Assembly (NCBI GenBank): GCA_003254905.1
Contig: QANU01076963.1
Span: forward strand, 23,972-87,971
Direction: 5' to 3'
DNA from: Nissolia schottii
Taxonomy: Eukaryota; Streptophyta; Magnoliopsida; Fabales; Fabaceae
DNA: 64,000 nt
The position numbers were made by a program, and so were the translations under genes. Shown here piece after piece: positions 1 through 12,087 of this stretch (position 1 is the stretch's first letter; each line of letters starts with the position of its first letter). Below the pieces are notes generated by a model that searched no databases, was not told the DNA's origin, and saw nothing but the letters and a program-made list of their open reading frames with translations.

Positions 1-1860
1 AGTGTTCCTTGGAAACTTGGAGTGGGGAATGGGTGAGAACCATATGGACCAATAGGTCCATGCCCAATGCGTGATTGGAGAATCTAATTAAAGAAGCATG
101 TCAAAGTTAAATGTTGACTTTGTACTACCAGATTTATAGTATGTTTGGTTTTCTCGAAACACCTAGAAACAATTTTAGACTGTGAGAAATTATCATTCCT
201 GGTGGTTGCCAGAATTGATTCTGGGTGTTCTCAATTAAAAACCAAACATGTTTATTAGTTAGTATATACTTACATCTTTGGAGAGGATCCGCTCTAGGTC
301 AATATTCACTTCTGGGTTCACAGTGGCAAGTTTCATGGACAAAAACTGCGAAATATATATCTTAGTAAGTTGATAAAGTCAAATAACCATTAATTTCATT
401 ATCAGGAAGCCTGCTGCATGATATCTCTCTGTAATCTGCATTTATCAGTTTATAGCATACTAAAATAAACAAGGGTTTATATGCTAATTTGCAAAACCTC
501 ATGGTAAGGTGTGACTAATAAACCAAATTGCATAACAAAAGTGAAATAAGGCCAGTTCATAGGTAGAAATTGATGTTACCACAAACGTCATTAGCAAAAT
601 TAATCATCTGCATTATGCAATGAAATGAATAAATCCATTTCTAAAATTTTGCAGGGTAGTTTAAAAAATTCAATGTGGTTCATAACGGTATAGAAAAGCT
701 CTTCTTTGTTAAATGACATGTATAATAGGCATACCATACCTCAACCTGCTGTTGCAATGATTGCACATAGTTTATAATCTCATCAAGCATTACTGCTTTG
801 CCAGTTATCTAAAACAAGTCAATGACACCAGAAAATTAGTATACAAGAAACCATCATGGATTGATCAGAAATCATAACAAACACAATCATCTCAACCAAC
901 CTTGCTGCATCCGGGAACAAGTTCTTGAAGCACCCTCATTCGCTCGCTGATCTTTTCTCTCCTAACCTGCAAACTGAACAGTGTCATTGCTCCTAAACAT
1001 TAACAATAACAATAACAAATGTCTTCCTTTTAACAAACATTCATATTAAGATATGGTACCCTTTCTGCAAGGCTGTGACTGTTTGTAGCGTGGCCTCTCC
1101 GGGCTCTCACATGAATGAAATTTTCTTTAGGAGCCTCTCCGCTGTGAGAATTTTCTTGATTTTGCTTCTCCAATTGCTTACTGTGAACCGGTGCACTAGT
1201 ATTTTGTACAACTTTTGGTTTCTTTTCATCTTGCTCTCTAGTCACATCCCCCTCAGCACTCTAATCAAAGGTTATAAAAAAGGCAGTTCATTCATTAGCT
1301 TCTTCAACCAAAAAAACAAGTCATTGTAATAATACTCAGAATATAAAACACTGAACCTATACCTTGTTTGGACTGAAGTTAGAATTATAGTCAAGCCCTC
1401 TCTTTCTTCTACTTCCACAAGGTGCTGATCCTGAGTCACCCTCTTCAGGAGTTGAACCTTCTCCCTGAGATTGCTCATTGTTTAACACAGGCTGTTGGCC
1501 AAAGGAGCCAATCATTTGTAAGAAGCTGCCATTTCCATAGGATGAAACATCGGGGATCATGTCCCCAAAACTTGAGTCAGGCATGTATTGAACAACAAGG
1601 TGAGAAGTGCTACTCATTCCCTGATGATTCTCCAAAACAAGAGGGTACAATGAATTGGCAAACTCACAATGAGCCTGACTCAGTGAAACAAGTGGATCCC
1701 AAGCAGAAGAAGAAGCAGCAAGAAAGGGATTAGCTGCATTTGAAGGCTCAGCCATAGTAGACACAGAATCATTTGCCATTTCAGAAAAACTTGAGGGACA
1801 ATTCAGAATGCCCTTTTTGTCATGTTGAAGCCCCATGGCATTATTTCCAAGACCACTCAT
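1..1860 (-). CDS. bHLH transcription factor, subgroup XII (bHLH49/74/78-like), 3' end outside window
   Basis: Nuclear DNA-binding regulator of the family that includes Arabidopsis bHLH49, bHLH74, bHLH78 and CIB1; family members bind E-box/G-box sites. Six coding exons can be read on the minus strand with GT/AG borders and consistent phase 0: 1363-1860, 1060-1260, 901-966, 740-808, 274-345 and 1-83 (continues off the window). The start is the ATG at 1858-1860. The first ~166 residues are a low-complexity Ser/Asn-rich N-terminus with a WDPLVSLSQ motif. Exon 2 ends in a basic segment ([16 protein letters not shown]) and exon 3 continues [10 protein letters not shown], giving the His-Glu-Arg triad expected for E-box contact. 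Exon 4 supplies helix 2 ([20 protein letters not shown]). Exon 5 gives the conserved [12 protein letters not shown] extension. About 329 residues are visible. A His replaces the usual Gln in RARRGQ, probably a harmless variant. Family assignment is sure; the exact orthologue is not. Confidence 0.93.
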
Positions 1861-3040
1861 CTGCTGAATTCAATTAATGTAATGACTCCTAAAACCCCTG
1901 GAAACTAAGTCTAAGAAGGAAAGTAACCTATAAAAATATAAACCAATTAGGGGAATCCTGGTCCAACATCTATAGTCTAGATATATATAGTACCATAGTT
2001 GAAATAAACAAGTGAATGATTAAAGGGAAAGTGAATTTTGACTAAGTTGGCTCGAGAGATATCTTGCAGGACTCAACAAGGAACAAATAGCCTTGGCAGC
2101 TTTATAGGGACTGAGAGGAGGAAGATGTTAAAGTAAAAGAAGGCCTTCATTGTAGCATTGACACAGCAAAAAAGGAATATAATCTTAGTAGCCAGAGTAC
2201 CCTGCAGCTAGTTACTTGTTCAACCAAAAAGCCAAGGATCAAAGTGTTAAGTGCTCAAATCAAATGCTTCAGGGGAAAAAGAGGGAAAATGCTCCCCCCT
2301 CAGACAGGAAAGTGCAAACCTTTCAGAGCATAAAGTGGACATAGACAGACAAACAATGTGATTAGCCCAATAGCTGAGACCAAACTGGGGAATAAAGCAG
2401 ATTCCCTTTTCCTTCTTCGTTTCAGAAAACAACTAAAATTCCCATTCGATCAAACAAACAATAATGTGATTGAAGCAAAGCAAAGACTGTGATACCTAGG
2501 GTCTTTTTGGACAAGACCTGATTGAGCTGCTTGGAAACTTTGAAGCTCCAGCGCCAGTGAATAAAAAAATAAACAATCTAGTTAGTTTTGATCTGAAATA
2601 TATATTATAAAAAAAGAGTAGGGGAATTAATTCAAGAACAAGGAATCAAAAACTACTCAAATGTTTCAATGACTAGTGAAGGGATTGAGCACAGTACCCT
2701 TTAGTTGATATATGACTGTATCACCGAGAGCATCAAAAGTTAGATTAAATTGGGCAAGAAAAACCAAATCATCAATTGGGTAGTAGCATAAAAACATAAA
2801 AGGGCAGCATAAAAAACCCAACTTTTGTATGGGTGGGTTACACAAACAACAAAAGAAGGAACTAATGAGCTAGAAAGAGGGGGAAAAAAAAGGCAGAGAG
2901 AGAGAGAGTGGTTACTTGCACGAGCTCATTTTAAAAGACAGACTAACTACTGCCAACTGCTCCTCAAAGGAGTAAAATTATTGCAAAAGCAGAACCTAAT
3001 CTCTTTTTCTCCCTTCTATCAACTTTACTGCTTGTAATTT
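1861..3040 (-). other. Upstream region / probable 5' leader of the bHLH gene
   Basis: No coding exon is visible upstream of the bHLH start codon. A leader with one or more introns is possible, because a CAG acceptor-like site lies just before the ATG and this family often has split 5' leaders, but I cannot fix the borders. A short GA tract lies near 2897-2910. The short ORFs here have no recognisable domain. Confidence 0.35.
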
Positions 3041-5565
3041 TCGGTCAAATTATTCATTTGTTCTATTATTAATACTACTAACTTTAGTTACTAGTACGCC
3101 TTTATCTTTTTCTTGTGGGCATTTTCTTTTTTTTCCTCCTAATTTTGTTTTAAAAATTAAAGATATAAATTAAATTTTATACACCGTACTTGTAAGGAAA
3201 AAAGTTTTACTTATATTTTCAGTTCAATCATTTCTTTTTGTTTGAATGAATTTTAAAGTAATAGATGTAATAGCTAATTATATTTACTTATTTATTAGTA
3301 TATAATTAGATAATAATGTAAAACCTTTTAACACTCTTAAGCATTTCAATCAAAACTCATCTAACAATATAAAAACTCTATTACAGTGTATGTAAATTAA
3401 TATCATTAAGATAATATATATTTTATAAATTCAAAGGCTAAAAAATCAAACTCATTTCTTCTCAACAAAAAAATCAAACTCATTTCTTCTTTATCTTTCA
3501 GTGTAGCTTGAAGCTGGAGAGTTTCTTGTCATGAAGGCAAGCGTGCTCCCCTCTGTATTCATTAAACGAACATACTTCTTTCATTTATTTATCTATTTAT
3601 TTATTAATTTCACTGACACATTTGCCAACTGCTCTAAGTAACACAAGCTAATTATCTTACTAGGTGCCAACTAACCTATTGATTAAAATTTAGAACCCTA
3701 AACAACATTTACTTAACCACCTTCTCCAATCTTCATCATCTTTCATCAACCTCACTCACTCACACGCTCACCGTTCATCATAGTTCTAAAAGTATTGACC
3801 CCACTAAATCTGGCCTTAAAATCCATGCAACCTGTGTGCCAAGCCTGCGGTAAATAGTCTCGGGTTGTGGACCACACAGGTGACAAGTGTAAGCATCTGA
3901 TTGATCACATAACATTTTGAATAGTCTGTGGTAGCAGTGCAGGCTTATGATATTCCTTGTTCTGGACTCTACAGTACCCTACACTATTTTTCGTTTGGTA
4001 TGAATTGAAATGATTAGATTATTTGTAATAGTAAAATAAGTGTAAACAATATTTAATTAATAATTAATTTAATAGTAAAAATTGAACATACCTCAAATTA
4101 GTCCTATATACACAAAATCATATTATCTATCTGAAGATCTTGAACGTTAATTTTAGGTCCCTTAATTTTTCAAATGGAGAATTATTCCTCTATTGTATAT
4201 ATATTATTACATAAATTCATTACCCAAAAAAATATTATTACATCAATTTAATCTTCATATCGATGGAGATTGTTTTTTGGTAAGAAAAAAAAATTGATGG
4301 ATAATTTATATAATAACAGACTATTTTACACATAATCATACAAAATTTTATAAGAAAATATCTATTTTCATATTCAACGATATTTATTTAAGCAATAATG
4401 ATAAATATAATATTATTGTAGCATAGAATAAAGATCGCAACAAAACTTTTGTTTAATGATATTTTAATAAGTATTTGTACATTAATTTTAGTCTTTTCTC
4501 TCATATGCATGAAACTCACACTCACACTCATATCATATCATAAAACCAATATTCATATAATATAACATAACGTGAATATAAATTTTAAATATGTGTAAAA
4601 AAAAAAACTTAATATCTAATTTCTACACAAAAATTAACATACAAATAACACACACTTTTAATAAGTTAGGAGGAGGTTCTTGGTCTCGTACGCGAGAAAC
4701 ATGAGGAGCAAGGGAATCTAATCATCAAATTTACCTGTTGTCCTTGTACGGTTTCCAGCTGTAGCCTGTAGGGTCCGGTATAGAGGTTTGGCTTAGGGTG
4801 CTACCTTATTCAAGTGTTGCTTATTGGTCAAACCCAAATTCTCCGGTCAACCGGTTCATTGCCTCGTTCTGGTGGCTGCATATCCCCCAAAATTAAATTT
4901 CCCGAAATTGACGGTTCGGTAGAGTATCAGATCAATAACAAGACACTGCATTAGGTCACATAAATGATTACACGTTTTAAAAAAATGTTTTTCCATATGT
5001 AATTTATCAATTTACAAATTGATTTATTCTATACTCTAGCTCTTATAATAATATTTAATATTATTTTATTTTCTTTTTAAAAATTACTAAATATCAGAGT
5101 GAATAAGTTAATTTATTAAACCTCTTAATTATTGCTCGTTAAATATAACTTTTCGGACAGATGTTTGTTTAGAATTCAACATGTCACACGCAAAAATATT
5201 TCGTATGATAATTAAAATGGTTAAATTGACCGTCTATGACACTGTTCACATTTGTAAGTACATTCTGCATAAAAAAAATCGGATATAACTCCCAGCAATG
5301 TATAAAAATTGTTATCATATTGAATAAACTAATTAATATAGGACATGCAGTTTATAAATCAATTTTTTTTTACAATAAATCAAATCTATGCCATCAAATA
5401 TCTATTATTATAGTGAAGTTTAAATAATAAAAAATCTATTCACACCGATTAGGGATGTGGATATGTAATTTTCTCGGATGGTCATCATCACACTAATGGG
5501 TTGTATCTCTTTAAAGAACTTACCCATGGCAAATGGATGCTTTTCAAAAGATTATTATTATTTTG
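3041..5565. other. Intergenic AT-rich DNA
   Basis: No gene was recognised. A 26-bp phrase (ATCAAACTCATTTCTTCT core) is directly duplicated around 3447-3497. A less AT-rich stretch at 4670-4930 has no convincing ORF or RNA fold that I can see. The rest is A/T-rich spacer. Confidence 0.5.
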
Positions 5566-5569
5566 GTGG

Positions 5570-5893
5570 GTTCACCTATTAAGATAAATACTTCATACTA
5601 TTTAATTTATCAAATTTTGATAATTTTTATAATTAAGTTTATCTAATTTTGTTATTATTTCATATTTTACATGATTGTAATAAATTTTTTATTATTCAAA
5701 TTTTTAAAAGAATCAATTTATAAGAAATTTAAAAATTTGTAAATTATTTGAGCTTACGATGTATCTCTTTATAAATATTATATTAAAAAATATTAATTTA
5801 TCAATATATCATATTAGATCATGAAATAATAATAAAATTTAATAATTTATTTATAAAATAAATTAAATAATATAAGATACTTATATCATCACA
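5570..5893. mobile_element. Inverted-repeat MITE, family A, copy 1
   Basis: An AT-rich element whose two ends are near-inverse copies: the left end reads ATAAATACTTCATACTATTT and the right end reads the complement (AAATAATATAAGATACTTAT). It has no coding capacity. Relatives sit at 11040-11468, 31795-31975 (one arm) and 58214-58525, sharing the inner block TTTTGTTATTATTTCAT. Confidence 0.6.
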
Positions 5894-6130
5894 AAAAATG
5901 AAACCAGGTATTATTTTATATATATTTGAACTTGCATCAAAAGCCGTGCAATACTGGTTTGTGTTAACACAAATCTACATCATACACTCCTTTAGCTTTA
6001 GGACTGGATGTTGCGTTTTTCATCACTTTTAATTTCAAGCGTGCATGTTTCATTTCTGCATTTCAAGATCGATAGGTGATGAACCATTGATTTTTGTTTT
6101 CTTTTTTGGCATTGAAAACAAGGAAGCTTC

Positions 6131-6315
6131 AGGATGCGTTTAGTTTTGTTTTTCATTTTCAGATTTTATTTTTAGAATTTTTTGATTTTCAGATTTTATG
6201 AAAAAAAAATAGTGACAACAAATAAAAATAAAAAATTAGATTTTATAATTTTTTTTATTTAAAAAATCCTAAAAATAAAAGCTATATATGAAAATTAAAA
6301 CCAAACAAATCCTTA
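6131..6315. mobile_element. Short foldback MITE
   Basis: A ~185-bp AT-rich palindromic element. The left end AGGATGCGTTTAGTTTTG pairs with the right end, whose complement is AAGGATTTGTTTGGTTTT, and pairing continues through ATTTTTAGGATTTTTT. No ORF. The class is not assigned. Confidence 0.5.
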
Positions 6316-7525
6316 ACTTGATGAGTAAATGTACCATGCATGCAATCAATTGAGTATAAGCTCTTTTTTCATTAATAATATTTTGTGTACAACTCAAATG
6401 TAGTTAATTATGTTTCATTAAATTTAAAAGTTTTTTGCTGTTTCATCTCCCCTACTCTCTTTCACACATTATCTTCTGCATTTTTTTCCCTCCCTTCTCC
6501 CATTCCCCCTTTATTTTCTCTCACATTTTAAACATGCAATCTCCATTTTCATCTCTTTTCTTCCATATGATTTACATGGATTTTTTTTGTTATTTTTCCA
6601 TCTCAAACTTTCAATTCCTTATTTTTTTTCATTTCTTTTTTCTTATTCATTTTCACCATCGTTTTTGTTTCGTTTTCATTTTCTTCTTTACAAGTTATGA
6701 ACTTTAGAGTTTTCATTTTTGTCTTAATTATTTGTTGTTCAAAGTTTGTATCTCTATTTTAAAATGTTTGTGTATAATAAATAGTGAATACGCACGCTTA
6801 AAATGTGAATAAAAATCAAAAGAAAAGGCATGACAACTTTTTTTTATATTTAATTGGATGTAAATCCCTTTTTGTTTGATTTTTGTATTCAATCAAATTT
6901 GCATATCTATTTTAAAATATTGGTATCCACATTTGTATCCGTGTATAACATGCATAGTTATACGGTTGATTGTAAGGCTAAACAACGTTTTTCAACTACA
7001 CACTTACCATTACTATTATTTTTATTAGGTAGGCAAAGGTGATTATACATTCCTAACTTGGTAACGTAGCAGAACCGGAACAAGGTAACTTTAAATTTGT
7101 ATTCTCCAGCCTTATCCCGCTTCATCTCTAGTTATAATTTATTAGCTTTCATCAGGTTTGTATTATTACTTGGGTCAATATCTTCAGTGGAGTGGGGCTG
7201 GGAAGTGAATGTAAGCATGCGCAGAAGGGTCGAGAGAGATGCAATCATCATCAGATTTCCTTTTAAGATTTAAATTGAAAAGGCTGCTAATATTACTATT
7301 AAGGAATCTAGGAACTTTGATGCTTCCTTTCTGATGCAGTCCATCAAACCCTTCGACGTTCAGAAGAGCAATCATTTGAAAACATTCATGTTTCCCCATA
7401 AAGAAGTCTATATATCTGCGAATAATTTTTTACTACATTATATATATTTTATTGATTATTTTTTAAAAGAAGAGAGAATGATAGAGAGAATAATCAGTGG
7501 TGAATATATATATATATATATATAT
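6316..7525. other. Intergenic AT-rich DNA with TA microsatellite
   Basis: No gene was recognised. The T-rich ORFs at 6435-6707 and 6854-7042 are pyrimidine-tract artefacts. A (TA)n run at 7504-7525 directly abuts the MITE at 7526 and may be its insertion site. Confidence 0.45.
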
Positions 7526-7752
7526 GAATTCTGTTCCACGCACACCAAAAATCATACACCATACATACACCTCATATTTATATACATAAAGTTTGTGTTT
7601 TAACTTATGTAATGTTTATACACTTAATTAAATATAGTTGAAAGTATCATTTACAAGTTTGTAATGTTTGTGCACTCGTGAGAATAAAGTTTGTACATTA
7701 TCAATAGTGTATGTATGGGTATATTAAATTGGGTGTACATGTAACATTTGTG
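7526..7752. mobile_element. 227-bp MULE-type MITE, TACACC family, copy 1
   Basis: It has the same length as the copy at 39132-39358 and is clearly homologous throughout. Shared blocks include CATACACCATACATACACCT, AAAGTTTGTGTTTTAACT and TGTAATGTTTGTGCACTCGT. Both ends carry a degenerate inverted repeat ending in TACACC or CACACC. The flanks are TATATATAT on the left and TGTGTGTAT on the right. A 9-bp duplication is therefore only plausible here, because the site is a microsatellite. No coding capacity. Confidence 0.72.
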
Positions 7753-8329
7753 TGTGTGTATATATATAATATGGTGTATAAATCCATTTATTACTTCATA
7801 GTGTATAAAAGAATAATTCATATATCCGCAATCCTCGGATTTTTTACTTTTTTATGGGTGGAAAAATAATAAATTCCAGATGTATGGCTGAGGAAGAAAA
7901 ATTACGGATGTGTGGTTTTCAGTTCTGAATTTGCCACCCATTTTGGCAAATTCAGAAGTGTAATTTTTTTTCTGACGGGTCTGAATTTGTCATACTGTGT
8001 GGCAAATTCAGACCCTGAATTTGCCACACCATTTAGCAAATTCAGACCTTGTCAGAAAAAAAAAAATTCAGTTCTCCCGGAAGAATTCGCCTATAAAAGG
8101 GAGGTGGGGGGATTCAATATCACTTGCAAATTCACAAATCTCTCCTTCTTCCTCTCTTCAAGTTCTATTATTCTTCTTCCTCTTATTTAGCATTTTTTTA
8201 CTATAATTGCGATGTAATGTTTATGTGAAATATAATAATTTGAATTCAAATTGGTCAATTCATTCTGGTACACATACATATTCATCTTTGCCCATGGAAA
8301 TATTGGTTACTAGGTGCCTGTGTAGGGGT

Positions 8330-9658
8330 GTATCTATCGGGTGCCCTAATATTTTCACGGTTCCGAAGATCATACCCCTGTTCGGCAACGCCACTTGTAC
8401 TTGCTCCATCGTCATTGCCCCGACGGCCCATCTACCGCATCACTCGTCTTTGCAACTAGGCCCAAAAGGCACCGTCTGAACTAGACCAAATTGTCGGAGC
8501 ACGTGATCAGCCGCATGCCACTCAACAATCTCAAAGCATATTAACAGGCATACTACTGACCACGCTCCCTGTTTATTCTTCACTTCCCCAGGGATAATTG
8601 CAGCAACCTGGGGTTGACGATATGACTGCCATATAAACTGCACACAAAAATAAATCAATTACATTGAGTGGAATATTAACAAAACACAGTTGTTAACGGG
8701 AACATGTTTTGGGTGTTAGGTTATACCCCGTCTGGTGCCATATCGTTTATGGCATTTCTGCATTCCTTGACAGTAATATTGTGTGCATTATGAATGTATA
8801 CATGGTCAGTCCATCTGTAATATATTATATTAATTCAGTTAATAATAATGAAAAACATCATGATCTATTAAACTAATGATAATTCAGTTGCTAAACAATT
8901 ACCTTGCCGCAAGGGCAAAATGAAACTGGAACGGATCATGTGGGGTTGGTGCAAGCGTTGGGAATCTATAAAATGCCCATACTTGAAGGAGCACCATACA
9001 ACCATTTATTCCCTTACAATTGGCGCACGAAGCACGACAGAGTGATCTTTGCAACATCGCTAGGATCGCCAAACCCCAACTGTATTTGCCTAGGCCACCC
9101 AAATCTCGAAGGATGGCTAAGTACTTGGAGTGGATCCAATTGTCGCCCTTATCACAGAACAAAAAATTATCAAACAGACGCAAAATGTATCCGCGCGCAT
9201 GCCATGCCAAGATCTGCTGCATGTCGTGCTCATCAATGTCGTCGCGGATATCGGAGCCAAAATAACTATTCAACCAGACCGAATTAATAAACTATAAGCG
9301 CATATCCTCGGGACCAGGTGTAATGCCAAGAAGTTCCTGGCATAAATTTATAAGACCGGGTCCAAGGAATACAATTTGTGGGGCAGTTACGACATTGCCC
9401 TCTGCTGAAATCTCCAGTATCACGTTGACATTCTCCAACGTGATCGCACACTCACCATGTGGAAGATGAAATGTGTGGGTTTCTGGTTTTCGGCCTCCAC
9501 CTCTCAACAAGAGCATAAATGAGACATTGGTTTACAGTAATTTGTGGTAATAAGGATGCCTGCAGCGGACCGGCATTTTCCAAATACGGTTGTATCAGCG
9601 CATTTGGTGGCTCAATAAACCCGTGCATAGTACGCAACCTCCGTGCACTCTGTAACAA
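8330..9658 (-). pseudogene. Plant mobile domain (PMD; MAIN-like / PP7 long-form-like) pseudogene
   Basis: Several exon-like blocks on the minus strand match the aminotransferase-like plant mobile domain. The block at 9452-9658 contains ALVERWRPKT. At about 9480-9490 the frame shifts, and 9292-9516 continues in another frame with ETHTFHLPHGECAITLENV, the PMD hallmark. The block at 8899-9273 has the YSWGLAILAMLQRSLCRAS helix and VWAFYRFPTLAP, ending at a plausible GT donor after FALAAR. A short exon near 8728-8815 encodes WTDHVYIHNAHN and is followed by another GT donor. The block at 8440-8640 encodes FIWQSYRQPQVAAI and CFEIVEWHAADHVLRQFG. The family is usually a single long domain of ~350 residues; here it is frameshifted, so it is probably dead. 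It is likely cargo of the surrounding TIR element rather than a host locus. Confidence 0.75.
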
Positions 9659-9719
9659 TAACGACTAACATTAGATTTTATATAATAATATGATTTGCGT
9701 TACAAAATTATCTTTGTCA

Positions 9720-9851
9720 TTATAATAATATGCATAATAGCATTGTAATATTAATAATAAAAAAAATACAAATAATAATAATATTAATAAAAATACGCAT
9801 AATAATAACCATAATAATAATATGAATAATAATAATTATTATAATCATAAA

Positions 9852-9886
<35 letters not shown>

Positions 9887-10041
9887 CAAAGAAACCAACC
9901 ACACAATTTGTTTTTTTATTTAAAAAAACTATTTTAAAAAAAATTATTTTATTAATAATAACCATAATAAAAATATAATATTAATAACAACAACAACAAC
10001 CCTAAACAACAACAACAACTATAATAATAATAATGATAATA

Positions 10042-10073
<32 letters not shown>

Positions 10074-10075
10074 AA
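9720..10075. repeat. Compound trinucleotide microsatellite, (AAT)n/(ACA)n/(GAT)n
   Basis: Imperfect AAT/ATA repeats occupy 9721-9890, ACA repeats about 9986-10018, and (GAT)n 10034-10073. The region lies inside the PMD element. The polyisoleucine ORFs across it are repeat artefacts. Confidence 0.9.
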
Positions 10076-11039
10076 AAAAGTGAACATATACCTGATTATT
10101 TTTAAGGATTTGTTCTGAGATGTGTAACAACGGATTTACAGTATCATCTTCTTTTCGTCTCACCATCGTGTAATACTGCTTTTTTTCCACCCTAAATACA
10201 AAGAAATGTTTTTTTGGTATAACTTATTTAAAACGAAAAAAACTTTACAATTTAAATATAACAAATTAAACACTGTTGTATCAACAACTTATAACTGAAA
10301 TAGAAAACAATTAATTTATTTCTGCAGTAGAAATATAAGAACTTACTACACTGAAATGTATGAAAAAAATTTTACAACACTAATTATTGAAGTTGCTAAC
10401 TGAGATGAGAAGTGATGAAGGAGGAAGGGTTAGAAATTTTTCTCGAAATAAAATATAGAAGTGAAATAAAATTGGAATGAGGGATGGTTAAAATTTCTGG
10501 TTCTTTCAGAAATGAAAGAGAGAAGTGAAAGGGAACTGAAGGAAGGAGGGTGAATTGTGGGGGACCATAGGAGAAGGAGGACAAATTTATAGTATTTTGC
10601 CCCTGCTGAACCGATTAGACTGCTCTGAATTTGCCATGGTAAGTGGCAAAATTAGCACCGCTGTCTCTGCCCCAATGCACGCCACCTGCACACGCCGTCC
10701 CCTTCCTGAATTTGCCATCACAGCACGCAAATTCAGGTCCTACTTTTTCATCGCCCAATGCTTTCCCCTGCTACCCCTGCAACTCGTTATGTCATCCTGA
10801 ATTTGCCTAGGTTCATGGCAAATTCAGACCTTGTTTTTTTTTTTTTTTCAGTTTAGGATTTTCTGAATTTGCATGGTAGGATGGCAAATTTAGAAAACAG
10901 CACCATACATTCGTAATTTGCAATTGTGGTCCATATTTTGGGATCCTAATGCCCCTGAAACCACATACATGTTAATACCCGGTGATCCTCAACAAAATTA
11001 AAATAAAGTAAGTACAATATGTACGATAAAATGTGGTTT

Positions 11040-11468
11040 TTCAAATACCTCGTGCAGTAAATATCTCATGTTACTTAATTTATTCATTTTTAATAATTTT
11101 TACAACTAAATTCATTGAATTTTGTTATCATTTCATGATCTATCGTAACATATTGATGGATTCTATGATTTAATGTGATAAATTAAAATGTTTCAATATA
11201 GTATTTATAGAGAGGTGCATGATAAACTCAAATGGTTTACAAATCTCTAAAAGTTGGCTCTTTCATTAATGTGACTAATGAAAAATTTACTCAAATGATT
11301 TACAAATCTCTAAAAGTTGGCTCTTTCATTAATGTGACTAATGAAAAATTTATTACAATCATATAAAACATGAAATGATAACAAAATTCAATGAATTTAG
11401 TTGTAAAAATTATTAAAAATAAATAAATTAAGTAATATAAAGTATTTATCTCATGAAATATTTGAGAA
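11040..11468. mobile_element. Inverted-repeat MITE, family A, copy 2, with internal duplication
   Basis: The arms are strongly complementary: left 11060-11140 (TTACTTAATTTATTCATTTT, then AAATTCATTGAATTTTGTTA) against right 11365-11455. Inside, a ~64-bp block (ATTTACAAATCTCTAAAAGT then GGCTCTTTCATTAATGTGAC) occurs twice in tandem at about 11230-11350, so this copy carries a local duplication. No coding capacity. Confidence 0.72.
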
Positions 11469-11483
11469 ATCGTCCTAATAAAA

Positions 11484-11486
<3 letters not shown>

Positions 11487-11553
<67 letters not shown>
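11487..11553. repeat. (CT)n-(AT)n compound microsatellite
   Basis: A CT run (about 11487-11514) passes directly into a TA run (about 11515-11553). No gene is associated with it; the Arg/Glu and Tyr/Ile ORF on the minus strand is an artefact. Confidence 0.95.
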
Positions 11554-11558
<5 letters not shown>

Positions 11559-11744
11559 GGGAATGGAGAAGTGTGTAAAAAACAAAACTGGCAGTAAGAC
11601 CCAACTAGCGTACTTATTATGAAATTGTTGGTTTCTTTGATGCATATTCATATTAGATATACGCTGAGGAGTATTAACATGCATATGGATCTAGTGTATA
11701 CTTATTCTTAGAACATGGATCAAAAATAGATTTTATATTCATAT

Positions 11745-12010
11745 GGGTGAAAAAACTGAAATTGTCATCCCCTATGACGATTCAGCCCGTCTTTTTTTTT
11801 ATATGGTGCTAAAATCGTCATGGGGGTAGCGATTTCAGTACCATCATTTTTTTTAAATGGTGCTAAAATCGCCATAGGAGGTAGCGATTTCAGTACTGCA
11901 TGTCATTTTTTTAAATGGTGCTAAAATCACCATAGGGGGTGGAGATTTCGGTACCGTCATTTTTTTTAAAATAGTGCTGAAATCGCCATTGCTTGTGGCA
12001 ATTTCAGTAC
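11745..12010. repeat. Tandem ~60-bp repeat with GGTGCTAAAATCGCCAT motif
   Basis: About four imperfect copies of a unit that reads ATGGTGCTAAAATCGCCATA, then GGGGGTAGCGATTTCAGTAC and a T-run. Each unit contains a short inverted pair (AAATCGCCA against GCGATTTCA). The motif resembles the AAATCGCCA palindromes in the small elements at 22526 and 23241, suggesting shared ancestry with the PMD-type element arms. Confidence 0.8.
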
Positions 12011-12087
12011 CGTCGTGAAGCCTATTACATGCATATGTTTACTTTGAATGCATATTTGTGTAGTTTTCTCGTACGTTGAAGGTGATG

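Larger units (their letters stand above)
7860..10945. mobile_element. TIR element (Mutator-like) carrying a plant-mobile-domain pseudogene
   Basis: The outer ends are inverted: AAATTACGGATGTGTGG near 7899 corresponds to the complement of the right end (AAATTACGAATGTATGG, near 10895-10920). Each arm then holds short internal palindromes of CTGAATTTGCCA and TGGCAAATTCAG (left 7924-8060, right 10624-10890). Between the arms lie a broken PMD gene on the minus strand (8330-9658) and a microsatellite-rich stretch (9720-10075). PMD genes are known to be associated with Mutator-like and other transposons. The exact outer borders and target duplication could not be fixed, so the coordinates are approximate. 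Confidence 0.6.

Noticed and set aside
9720-10190. ORFs rich in Ile/Asn (9720-9965, 10002-10190)
   Set aside because: They are translations of AAT/GAT microsatellites, not membrane proteins.
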